This document shows positions 10,846 through 20,800 of a stretch of 64,000 nucleotides of DNA, piece after piece. A program made the translations under genes and the position numbers. Each line of letters starts with the position of its first letter. The stretch's first letter is position 1. The notes under the pieces are model-generated. The model saw only the letters and a list, made by a program, of their open reading frames with translations, searched no databases and was not told the DNA's origin. This DNA comes from Phoronis australis (lineage: Eukaryota > Phoronida > Phoronidae), in assembly GCA_002633005.1 (NCBI GenBank), contig NMRA01000179.1, forward strand, positions 689,274 to 753,273, in the 5' to 3' direction.

Positions 10846-11762
10846 CCGTATTTGTCCTAATGAGCGCCCATGCCCCTATAAGCGTCCTTGATCCTATAAG
10901 CGTCCATGCCCCTATAAGCGCCCATGCCCCTATAAGCGCCCCAGCCGCGTTTTCATAAAACACAAAAATAAGTGCCCAGCCATTAACGTATATACAGTAC
11001 ATTTGAAAAACACCTCACCTTCTAAAATTCTACAGTAACTTCTTCATTTTATCAATAATGTCCGACAGTCCTGAAAAAAAAACATTTGCCCCAAATTTAT
11101 AGACCACGAGCCTCGCCGCTATGTCGGTATTTAGCCCTGAATATAAATTTCAAACTTCCGCAGTGCTTCAGGAAGACTAAGTCAAGGATTTTTGCAGATA
11201 TCACGAGGCACTTGTCCCACTATGGTCTGGCCTTTCAGAACAGACACAGTGTACTTATCAACGTTAGTGAAACTCGCTCACTCGGTACGGACACACATGT
11301 AGCCAAGCTTCAAAGCAAAAGTCACGTGACATCAACATGTGTGTTCGTTAAGATTTTTCTCATGATGGGGGGTAAGATCTAGCGTAGATTTGGACTTGAT
11401 CTGCGGTGAATCCCGACTCGACAGGAAATTAAACATTTTAGGGACTATTTGGAAAACTTAAGGAGGATTTCGTGTAATTTGTTGAGTCGAAACTGTATTT
11501 TTTTCTCAAGAATTCAATTTTGTTAATCGACAATTGCGAGGCAGCGATGCATGAGTCGGCTGGGATTTCCCCACACTTTTCTGAAAAAGGAGAGCAATGT
11601 AACAACGAAGCTTCGATAGCAATGGACCACAATTTTGTGTCAAGTCTGTACTATGCAACATATACGTCGCAGAACGTTTTAGGCGTGTATTCGGAAATTG
11701 TAATTTTTCAGGCATTGAGTTAGTAACACCAATGAACGCCCGGGCGTCCATTCGGAAAAAGG
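10846..11762. mobile_element. Putative MITE with GCGCCC-rich ends
   Basis: The left end (CCGTATTTGTCCTAATGAGCGCCC) is roughly complementary to the right end (GGGCGTCCATTCGGAAAAAGG). The left side continues into a short tandem array of CCTATAAGCGCCCATGCC-like 18-mers (about 10868-10962, ~4.5 units). There is no coding capacity. The boundaries are approximate. Confidence 0.5.
10868..10962. repeat. 18-bp tandem repeat (CCTATAAGCGCCCATGCC-like)
   Basis: About four and a half units are visible, differing by one to three bases each. The array is subterminal in the putative MITE. Confidence 0.75.
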
Positions 11763-12465
11763 GGTGTGTAAACGGAAAGTAAAAATTTTGACTGCGTAAA
11801 TATCAGACTGAAGCGCGATATGTACTTTTAATTGAAACATTGACATGGACTGAATAAACGTAGCCTAGAATATGAGGTTTTGTGGTTTATTTTTTATTTA
11901 AAACTGTTTTTAAAAATTTTACGTTAATAAATGCCTAGTTCGGCAACACTTCGTTAGTTTTTATAATTGATAAATGCTCCACAAAATTGTGACTAAACGT
12001 TGACGCTTAGCGCCCCACTTCCTGGAAACTTGACGAAGTTGCAACACCATCCAAATAAACGCACATGGGCGTTCCATATAGTGTGCGCTTATCTCTGGAA
12101 AACCCCGCTACTTAATTTTATATCATCAAATGAAGAACGTAGGAGCGACGTGATCACGCACGCCTCTGCCTGTCTCGGGGCCGGCATAGAACAGAGGCTT
12201 AGACTGGTTGATGTCGCGTGCGTCCAGCTCTTCCGGCTCGTTAAAAGATTTTGCTATGTTATGTAAAATGACACAGGAAGCCACAATGCGAGCAGCTTTG
12301 TTTGGCTCTAGCCTAACCTCGCCGTGCAATATTGCGAAACGGCGTTTCAAAACGCCGATCGCCCTTTCGATTGATGCCCTGGTACACTTGTGGCTGATAT
12401 TGTATCGGCTCTCCGCCCTCGTGTTGGGATGGAGAAACGGAGTCATCAAGAAACGTGAGCAGGCG

Positions 12466-12934
12466 CATAGGCGGATTTAGGGGGGGGGGGNNNNNNNNNN
12501 NNNNNNNNNNNNNNNNNNNNNNNNNNNNNNNNNNNNNNNNNNNNNNNNNNNNNNNNNNNNNNNNNNNNNNNNNNNNNNNNNNNNNNNNNNNNNNNNNNNN
12601 NNNNNNNNNNNNNNNNNNNNNNNNNNNNNNNNNNNNNNNNNNNNNNNNNNNNNNNNNNNNNNNNNNNNNNNNNNNNNNNNNNNNNNNNNNNNNNNNNNNN
12701 NNNNNNNNNNNNNNNNNNNNNNNNNNNNNNNNNNNNNNNNNNNNNNNNNNNNNNNNNNNNNNNNNNNNNNNNNNNNNNNNNNNNNNNNNNNNNNNNNNNN
12801 NNNNNNNNNNNNNNNNNNNNNNNNNNNNNNNNNGGTGCTATGCGCATCTACAATCGTGGTTCAGTTTGCGCAAATGCTTACAGCCGGACGAAATGTTGGG
12901 CCCCCCCCCTTGTGATATCCTAGATCCGCCACTG
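12466..12934 (-). mobile_element. R2 repeat fragment inserted in HARBI1, with assembly gap
   Basis: The right side (12834-12934) is the reverse complement of the start of the R2 copies at 13417 and 27611 (TGGCGGATCTAGGATATCAC..., then ATTGTAGATGCGCATAGCACC). The left end CATAGGCGGATTTAGG is a related terminus. Flanking AGGCGCATA / AGGCGTAAC could be an imperfect 8-bp target duplication. The middle 343 bases are N after a G-run. Confidence 0.65.
12491..12833. other. Assembly gap (343 N)
   Basis: A run of N directly follows a G homopolymer. By comparison with R2 at 27611-28420 the gap probably contains R2 body sequence. Confidence 0.95.
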
Positions 12935-13674
12935 AGGCGTAACCGCTGTCGCCCAACAAATACCCATTATCAGGAAGAGATCTCTTCCTGCCATTATCAA
13001 CGTTGTACGGTCGCTGATCGTCGAAGTATTTTCCTAAGGTCGAGGTTAGAATAACAAATCTGTCATAGGTGGAACCAGGCCATCGTGCACAAACGTTCGT
13101 AAATGCTCCTACAAAATTGAAAACAAAATGTTGATGCATGGACTGACACTCGTACCTGTAATATTCTATTAGGGATTTCCAATCAACAGCAATCATTCAC
13201 ATAAGGCGGATTAAGGGGTGTCTTTTCGCACAGAATTTCTCTGTAATGAAATGTGTTGTTAATCTTTCCGAGTCCACTCTCTAAGTGGGTAGGTGTAGTA
13301 TCCCAAAAACAGCCGACTAAGTACACCGGTAACCAGCAGCGATTGTTTCCACAAGCAATCTCCGGTGGGGAATTATATTTGAAAGTTTATTGGTAGTAAG
13401 GAGAAAGAAACCGTCTCGGATCTAGGATATCACAAGGGGGGCCCAACATTTTGTCCGGCTGTAAGAATTTGCGCCAACTGAACCACGATTGTAGATGCAC
13501 ATAGCACCGAATGGGGGGAGGTCGGGAGGGGGGTTTGCCCCCCTCCCGCCGAGGAAATTTTTCTGTTTTTACCTCTAAAAATCAAGCATTTTCCTTGATT
13601 CCTGAAGTATTATTCAAGAAAAAAGGCCAAAAAAAACGGAGAACGTGTCAAACAGGGAAAACTGCAAGTATCAA

Positions 13675-13735
13675 AGACTGGAACTCACGACCTCGCGATT
13701 ATTGCGCGCGTGCGTTACCACTACACAACCACGAT
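13675..13735 (-). other. tRNA-like segment of R2
   Basis: On the minus strand an A-box-like TGTAGTGGTAACGC and, about 30 bases on, a B-box-like GTGAGTTCCAGTC are arranged as in a tRNA-derived SINE head. It is not a functional tRNA: acceptor pairing is not seen and the anticodon region is irregular. Confidence 0.5.
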
Positions 13736-14073
13736 TTAAAGGCGAAGGCAACCTTTTTCCATATCATTGTGAGCTAAAATAAGGTTAGTTGGTTATCCTA
13801 GACATATTTTCCACTTAATTACAGCTTTTCGTAATTTTATAAATTACTCGTCCACAACTCCGGAAGTGACGTTTTAGGAGGCAAGCGTTTCCCGCCACTT
13901 GGTTTTGCGTTGACTTTACCGTGCGAATTTGTTCTATTCTACTTTTGTTTTGTGCTCTTTTTCAACAATTGTCGCCACCACTTTCCATCAGCGAGTATTC
14001 TGCGGCAAGATAGGTTAGTAGAGAACTCAACTACGTTGGATTTAGTGATTGTTTAGTGTGATGTAAGCTGAAA

Positions 14074-14467
14074 ATGGCTGGAGTCGGTGACCCGTATCAC
14101 AGTGACAGTTGTGTGAGTGACGGAGACCTTGTTCACAGCACTGAGTGGTGACGAGGAATTTTTTCACGGACATTCAGTGGGTGGGTACATGTTTGAGCCC
14201 GAATATAACGAGGCAGAGTACGCACAGGCACAGGCAAGTGTTGAGAGAAACGAGGCGGCTACTGAGGACAGACGTAGTGACACATCTTTGTGCAAATGCA
14301 CTGTGTGTGTTGTTATGCCTACATGTACCTCAATGGAATGCTTGTGCTGTTCAGAGTTCGCCGAGGCCAAGCCACTACTGGACATGGTTAAGTGGACCTC
14401 CTGCTTACCACGGAACAACTGTCCCACTTGTCAGAGTGTCCCGCTACACACTCCCACCGGATGGTGA
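14074..14467 (+). pseudogene. P2X7-tail-like protein gene, frameshifted copy
   Basis: This is equivalent to the gene at 3377. A four-base insertion after GTTCACAGCA (near 14142) stops the original frame after about 25 residues. The remaining acidic region and the C-x-C-x2-C / MPT / CLCC motif are in another frame (SGDEEFFHGHSVGG...). The Trp before the first Cys is replaced by Leu. After CCSEF this copy keeps AEAKPLLD, absent in copy 1, and then runs into the opposing gene at the deletion junction. Confidence 0.65.
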
Positions 14468-15170
14468 CCTGAGCACCCAAACTGCTTACACCGTGTCGTG
14501 TGACTCCCTCGCCACACACCTGGCACCTTCTAAATAACTCCAACACTTTAGACAAGTCCACAATAAACTTATCAAACTTTGGCTCACCGATCTGTTCACT
14601 GGACAACGAAGTGTCTTCTTCACTGGGTGTCGAACTGAGTCTGTTATCACTCCCACAACTCAATATCGCTGCAGGGCTTCTTAGAGGCTCTGGGGTGGAG
14701 AAAACAGCACAGGGCGAATCACTACTGGTTCCAGGAATTGCACGCAGTGGGGTACGTTCGGAGGCACGGGTGACAGTCGATGAAGTGCCTCCAATGGCTC
14801 CAGTCACTGTACTGGCCACAGCTCGCGAGGCTTCTCGCTTCAAAAACGCACTTCTCGGGGGTGGCGACGGGGCACTGCCGGGAATAAACAAAGACGGAAT
14901 GGCATCTTTCTTCAGACGTTGTTTCGCAGGGACCTTCATCAGTTCAGCGTACAAATCCCTTTGGTAATCGGACGGCAGAAAGTGCTTGCCACACACACGG
15001 TAATTCTCCACTACTTTGTACGTTGCGTGGACGGGTAACGCTACGTTCTTCACACGAACGAGCCAAGTACGGCGAAGTGTGTCATCCATCGGAAAGCGAT
15101 GCAAAGGTACTCCCAAAGCGCGCGTGAGCCGATAATTAGTACATCCTGGTACGCAGCAACAACGTGGCAT
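14388..15170 (-). pseudogene. THAP-domain Kolobok-type transposase, truncated copy
   Basis: The THAP domain (~residues 1-95) and Ser/Pro-rich linker are nearly identical to the 3623-4717 protein. It continues through CQVCGEG and the W-x-C-x2-GH segment. A seven-base deletion near 14410 relative to copy 1 shifts the frame just after DKWDSC. The internal deletion soon after removes the rest of the catalytic domain. The C2CH residues are intact, so the encoded fragment could still fold as a DNA-binding THAP domain. Confidence 0.85.
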
Positions 15171-16384
15171 GTTGACTGACTAGTAAATGATAGCAAACGA
15201 CGACGGAACTTAACACAACCGGGTAGAACAATGACTGACTCGGCAGCTCTCACAGTCAGACTATATGAAAAGAAATTGGCGCGAAATGCTTGCCTCCTAA
15301 AACGTCACTTCGGGAGTAGCGGACAAGTAATTAATAAAATTACGAAAAGCTGTAATTAAGCGGAAAATATGTCTAGGATAACCAACCAATCTTAGTTTAG
15401 CTCAAAATGACATGGAAAAAGATTGCCTTCGCCTTTAACTACTAATCTCGTACTAAGAGACCTACTTGTTTATGGAGTTTATGGTCCACAGCGTTTGCGC
15501 GCGAAACCTATTTCTTTTTGTAATGCTTATTACACGTTTTATATTTTGTGCCATCGATTCTTAACAAATTTGTCGTATTTAAATAGTCTTCAAATGCCAA
15601 AAAGACCAAATCCGTTTTTCGTGTTGGCAAGAATGACGGGATTGCTTTGGAAATCGTCTTAAGGTAAGGTTTGGCAAAGAGAGTATTGCGAATTTCTGAG
15701 TGATTCACTGAGGCTTCGATTAAAATTCACATCTTACCAGCAGCTTCTGTTTTTTCATCGTCACTCAGGTTCCATTTTCTTTAAAAAACGAAGTAAATTT
15801 TCTACATTGCACAGTGGAGCAGACGACGGAAACGGAGTCGTAGTGCGCAGCGCCACTGCCGGTCGCCTGGGATATCGCCATGATAGTTTCGTTACGAATG
15901 CGCCGTGTTCCGAATTTGACACTTGAAATTGGAAAAACGAGCCATTCTGTAGAAACCGGCCTTTATCTTGTTGAGCCTCTGTGGGGTTGTGGGGAATGTT
16001 ACAAATCTGTTTAAATGTTGAACAATTGCAGATGTGACGCGTTTCACAATTCGACTAACAGTTGACTTGTGCAGACTGTGGAGCGTGTCACCGACAACGT
16101 TCATGAAGCTGCCAGTTGCGAGGTACCTCAGGTACACCAACACTTGAATCAGGGTTGACACTGAGAAATTTCTTCTTGTGGCAGGCTTAACATCTTCGTC
16201 TACTAGCCCACAAACAGTAAAAACGGATGGCTTCTCGCCCAAAGCGAAACTTCCCTCTCAGCTGTTCATCCGTGTACTTGTTGAGGGGATCAGTAACTTC
16301 TCTTTCAAATTGCCTCTGCTTTGGTCTAAATCTATACAGTGCATTCATTTTGATTGAGTTATCCGAGGTCTGATGGTCGGGTAA

Positions 16385-16525
16385 CTTTAGTACGGCGGAT
16401 AGTGTGAGTTATACGGCGGATAACTCTATACGATTTTTATGCAACCCAACTTATCCAGCGTATAAAAAGTTATACGCCGGATAAGGACTTATCCGGCGTA
16501 TAAGGCCTTATACGCCGGATAGCAA
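16385..16525. repeat. Harbinger right subterminal palindrome array
   Basis: At least six copies of TATACGCCGGATA / TACGGCGGATA-type palindromes mirror the array at the left end of the element (6449-6605). Confidence 0.65.
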
Positions 16526-16544
16526 GTTTTATGCAACCGGGTTC

Positions 16545-17684
16545 TGATGAAATATTTTGCGCCGGTTTTGGCCATTTTTTGATTCTTCAATCAACAGTTC
16601 TCCTCTTGCACGAGGTTGCGTATATGTCGCAATCAAATCGGAATGGAAGAAGGTAAGTGGGATAGGAAAGAGTCTTAAATCACCGGCGTTCCCACTGAAC
16701 CGGATAAACTTCCATTGCAGTAAATATCCAAAATTAAATGCAGAAATCAAAGACCACAAATCACCTATATGCTGATAACTTGAGACGAGACCCGGCTGAA
16801 GGTTGCACGCTGCGGCGTATCCACGATACGAAGTCTTGAAGTTAATGATGAATATTAACACCAACCAATGGGCACGCCAAGCGTCATTCATACGCAAAAC
16901 ATTAGACTAGTAACGCTTATGTTCTTAAAGCGGCAACACTAATTACATATACCGGTGGATTAAGCGTTCCCACTGACGTAATTCGCCAGATGAAATGTTA
17001 TACCCGTCACCAATCCCATCCTCTGAAGGGGAGTAAATTTACCATGGGATTAATGTACGCATGCGAAATTTTATTTATAGATTCCATTGAAACTGGATGT
17101 TCTTGCTTCGTCCCAACGGTAGGGAGTAGGCAGCGGGGAGCAATCCTTTAAATTCATTGCTTGAAATAACCCGTGCAGTTATATTTATACAGAAGGCATT
17201 TATCAAAGACTGTTGTACAATTGCAAAATAAATGTTTACGTTTTAAAATACACAAAACGCCTGAAAATTCAGTTGTGTCTATGGTCTCGCTTTTCGACTT
17301 CATCTTGATCAAAACAATCGGAGCTCGTGTTACCTCATGTCCTGAGCAGTTTTCAGCTAGGGTAAATACAAGATGGCAGTTCATGTCTTCATACATGTAT
17401 CTATGACCGTGATTAATTAAATGTTTGGTCGTTAGTCGATAATCTCAACGGCAGCTATTACCACCAAACATGGATGACAGAGCTCGCTCACTGCGCACGG
17501 GGGTAACGTAATATGTGCGTGTAATGGTCGTACGAAAATTGACGACTACATGCATGGCATGGAATGAGCAGGAGTTCTACACTTAATTTCGCCACATCAA
17601 CGAGTATTTGTGTATGTATAGCAACACCAGCAGTCGTGATTTGTCATTGGCAGAGTATACTCACAATAATCAATTAATTACTAC
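16545..17684. other. No recognised gene
   Basis: Short frames only. A TTTACCCTAG splice-acceptor-like site on the minus strand lies near 17360, but no domain follows it. Additional 3' exons of the neighbouring lectin-like gene may lie here unrecognised. Confidence 0.4.
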
Positions 17685-17873
17685 CTTTGCACACAGGCAG
17701 TTTGGACCACCTCCCCGTAAATTCACAAACGGCTATATCTGGTCCTATTCGCCTGAATCCAGGGTTACAACCAACTTTGATCACGTCGAGGTAAAGAGAT
17801 GCATTTGTGGAATTTGTGTATCCGTTTGTGATGATTGGCGGCTTACATTCCACGTGATCGTATGCTTCTATGC
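17685..17873 (-). CDS. Sushi/CCP domain exon
   Basis: The 189-nt exon has an acceptor TTTCAACAG and a donor AAAG|GTAGTA, phase 1-1. It encodes one sushi (complement control protein) repeat. The four cysteines sit in ECKPP, VGCNPGF, AVCEF and LPVCK, the family tryptophan in RWSKLP, and a P-x-I-x-NG motif follows the first Cys. Sushi repeats are disulfide-bonded extracellular binding modules. It follows the C-type lectin exons in the same strand and compatible phase. Confidence 0.85.
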
Positions 17874-20800
17874 CTGTTGAAAGTAAAGTGAAGCTGGTCA
17901 TCAACCTTTCGCATCACCAGTCAAAGATCCTTCAGTGTCGATTAAACTAATCTACATGTATAAAGTAAACATACCTTTGTTTTATCTCCTTGTTTAGGGG
18001 AATTTATACAAACTAGCACAATTGACACGTGTATGTGTTCAGTAGAATACTTTCATTGGTCTTTACAAAGTTGCACTTATTCGGTGCAAACAGTGCTGTT
18101 TTGCTACCGAGAGATTAGAACGTGTACATGTAAGGAAAACCAAACAATGAAGAGCAAACAAATTAATAAATGCCTAGGAAACCATGCTCAATGAAACACC
18201 ACAGACAATTTCAAATAGTCATGCCCTCGTCACTCTTCGGAAAATATTAAAAAAATCAAGCAGCGAAGGAGAACACCAAGAGTTTAGATCTTGTCTTGGG
18301 TTTACACAATATTCGTGCAAATACATGTAACTGCATTAGCTTAGTGATGTCTTTTCATTTTCTCGTTTTGCCACACGAAATAACCTATCCAAAGCGCCAC
18401 AGAATAACGAATCACTATAAAACTAACAAATTAGTTACAATAACATGGCAAGCGCGGGCTTAGAATCTATAAAAACCATTTTCGATTACAATATTTGTTT
18501 GTCCTGAAGACACTGAAAATGTAGTTTATCGCATATACATGCATATGAAAATATGGATGTTGTATACATTTAGATTAATACATGGCGAAGTCATTATCCC
18601 CCGTTATCTAGAGCTCGAGTGGGTTTTGAAGAATTATCGCCCAGGGGCATTAGCCCCGGCATTTGTGCGTGAATCTTTGGTAAAGCGAATGCGATGTCGA
18701 AAAAAATGAAAGAAAATGCATCAAGGTACACGTTTTGTGAAGCAAAGCGTCTGGTGATGTTTATAGCGCATGATCTGGCCTCCTTAGGTAGTAAGTGACG
18801 CTGAATGATATCTGGCAACTATGGCTCTAAAATAAAAATATCACACTTGTATTGCCCCCCNTCTCCCCGAGTCCTGCACCTTCCAATGAGTCACCACGCC
18901 AGATTTGGCTCAGTTTAAGTCCTAAAATCGCATAATCATTCTACTGTGGTCAGCTGTAACGAGACCGAAATTTTTTTGGAACGGTGCTCAATATTAAAAA
19001 ATTGTCCAGCACGAGAGTACTTTGTCAGAAATGCCAAACACATGCAGCGTTTTTAAGACAAGGACGTTTTCGTTTCCGTATGTCCACAAAAGTAGTTTGA
19101 ACAGCGTGTACAGATTTGTTCATTTCGCTTTTCTACACGAATATGGCCAACACGGTGTTTTGAAAAAGTCCATTTTTGAGGGGATTTTCAAAAATTAACA
19201 TGTTTGGTTTATGCATTCACTCAGTGCCACGTCGTACATCAAATGTAGGGGAGAGTTACCGGTTCCGTACCAGTTATCGTCGTACCACGTCATTTCTCGC
19301 CAAACTACGTCCAGTCAATGAATGTATATTGTGTTTATTGAAACATCTTTAGGCAATCATTAGTTTTAGCAGAATTATTAAAGTTTGTCTCGTGGCAATA
19401 TTGCGTAGCGTTTTAAGACACATGATCATGTTGACGTCATTCAGAATTTAATTCCAAAATCCAACTGCGCCAACGCCACGGATATTTGTCAAGTTCGATA
19501 TTTGTAATCCCCCTCTTGTTGCAGCAACTAACTACACATGGTTTTTAGAACGTTCTGATGTTTCAATTTATGTTTAGCAATTAGAAGAGACGAAACGTGT
19601 TGTAATTACAGAAATTCATAAGCAGTAATAGAATGCCTGCAGGACGGGATTAAACTGGAAACCTCTGGTACAACACTTCGGGGCGGCAGGTGGCACCAGT
19701 GGATTATTAATTAAAATGCGTTTGCCTGATTTAAAACGAACAATAGTACCGCACTGAACACCGAATGACCCATGACAGACAAACTGCACTCTGGAATAGG
19801 TCCGGCAGAAACCAAAAAAGGACCCCCCAAAAATGAGCTAGCACATACATTCGAGGTACCACACAAAACCAATTCCATGTGATTCAATACATGTCACAGA
19901 TCACTACAACCCCTATGACAGACAAAATGCACTCTGGATTGTGCCCGGCAGAAACCCCCAAAAATCTCAACCACGTTATGCCATCAAAAATTTGAGCTAG
20001 ACTAGATTTTCGAGGTACCGGCCAAAACTGATTTAAAACGAACAATAGTACCGCACTGAACACCTATGCTAGGCGACCACTTCGCCGACCCAAGTGCCGA
20101 CCGCTGAGGCGACTCAGCAGACGGCTCCCAGTTTGACCATGAATTTACCACTTTTACAACTTCACTGCAATGGTAATTCCCTATGACAGTGAGCACATTC
20201 TTCCAACCCCCCATATCTCGGTAAAGGAAACAGTCGGGGGGAGGTATTTCGCAATTAACACCTGTGCTCATTCATGACGATTAATTTCATCAGATTTGAT
20301 TTACGTAGATCTTTCAGAATAGTACCATATTGTATGATTTTCTCAGACACCATCTCCTATTTTTCATAGCTTCATAGTTAATGGGTTAAATTATCGAAAA
20401 CTGTTGCGTCAATGATAGGTACTATACCTTTACTGCAGACAGAGGGATGTTTGAAATCACATTGGAGGTCGTTCCATAGATCATTAACAGCGACACAGTT
20501 CTCTGTGGTTTGTCCATTTGGCTCGCCCGTGTGGAATCCTAAGAATCAAAAGTCAATAAACGAAAATCGTACCTCGAAACATGAATGATTTAAAAATGAC
20601 ATAAGTAAACAATTCAATTCCAGGCGTCGGACGTGGCAACCTCTAAATTGTCTAAAAGCGAGCGAAGAGGGGTGCCTTTCGTCCATATCTGTCGCTTTTG
20701 GGTAGGAACACTTAAGTAAATGCAGTATACAGGTAGGCCTAGAGAGTCCGCTTTTGAGTCGTCTTTGGGCGGGGCGTTCTATATTAATAAATGAAGCACC

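Larger units (their letters stand above)
13736..15438. mobile_element. Kolobok-like DNA transposon, copy 2 (internally deleted)
   Basis: The element starts AGGCGAAGG after TTAA (13736-13739) and ends CCTTCGCCT before TTAA (15435-15438). It is 1695 bp long and very similar to copy 1 throughout. The internal deletion is larger and differently placed, with its junction near 14372. The host R2 copy reads ACGA-T-TTAA-CT.CTAATCT without the element at 27921-27940, which proves precise insertion at TTAA with target duplication. Both genes inside are additionally frameshifted. Confidence 0.9.
13417..15932. mobile_element. R2 repeat (tRNA-headed, ~0.8 kb), interrupted by Kolobok-like copy 2
   Basis: Two blocks, 13417-13735 and 15439-15932, are collinear with the uninterrupted copy at 27611-28420. 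Shared parts are CGGATCTAGGATATCAC, a G/C hairpin around 13515-13550, a body rich in CAAGCATTTTCCTTGATTCC, a tRNA-like segment (reverse strand) and a ~490 bp tail ending ATTTGACACTTGAAATTGG. The tRNA-like head suggests a SINE-type origin, but the CAGTGGCGGATC terminus recalls hAT. The class is therefore open. Confidence 0.75.
12126..16348 (-). pseudogene. HARBI1-type DDE transposase, split by nested insertions
   Basis: The gene reads leftward from an ATG at 16348. The N-terminal part (MNALYRFRPKQRQFEREVTD...) is followed, after a frameshift near 16242, by the typical helix-turn-helix region (LRYLATGSF, VGDTLHSLHKSTVSRIVKRV) and FYRMARFSN. At that point an R2 repeat, itself carrying a Kolobok-like copy, interrupts it (15932-13417). 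It resumes at about 13150-12935 with GAFTNVCARWPGSTYD and the catalytic GDSGY. It is then broken by an inverted R2 fragment containing an assembly gap (12934-12466). It ends with MTPF, then the IERAIGVLKRRF segment that holds the catalytic Glu, and CVILHNIA. The segment with the first catalytic Asp (IDGTH region) is not found. The source family are DDE nucleases that work with the Myb-like partner. This copy cannot function. Confidence 0.85.
6432..16544. mobile_element. Harbinger (PIF/Harbinger) transposon with nested insertions
   Basis: The left end GGGCCCGGTTGCATAAAA (6432) is mirrored by the right end (TTTTATGCAACCGGGTTC, to 16544). Both subterminal regions carry arrays of a TATCCGGCGGATA-type palindrome. 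Inside are the two genes expected of the superfamily: a Myb/SANT-like DNA-binding protein on + (6658-8381) and a HARBI1-type DDE transposase on - (16348-12126). The element has grown to about 10.1 kb by nested insertions: a MITE (10846-11762), an inverted R2 fragment (12466-12934) and an R2 copy containing a Kolobok-like element (13417-15932). A clear target duplication was not found. Both genes are broken, so the copy is dead. Confidence 0.8.

Noticed and set aside
12446-13054. Open frames spanning 12491-12833
   Set aside because: They are artefacts of the N gap; the real content is an R2 fragment in HARBI1.
16529-16897. 122-residue minus-strand frame next to the Harbinger end
   Set aside because: It starts outside and overlaps the element terminus, and has no motif.
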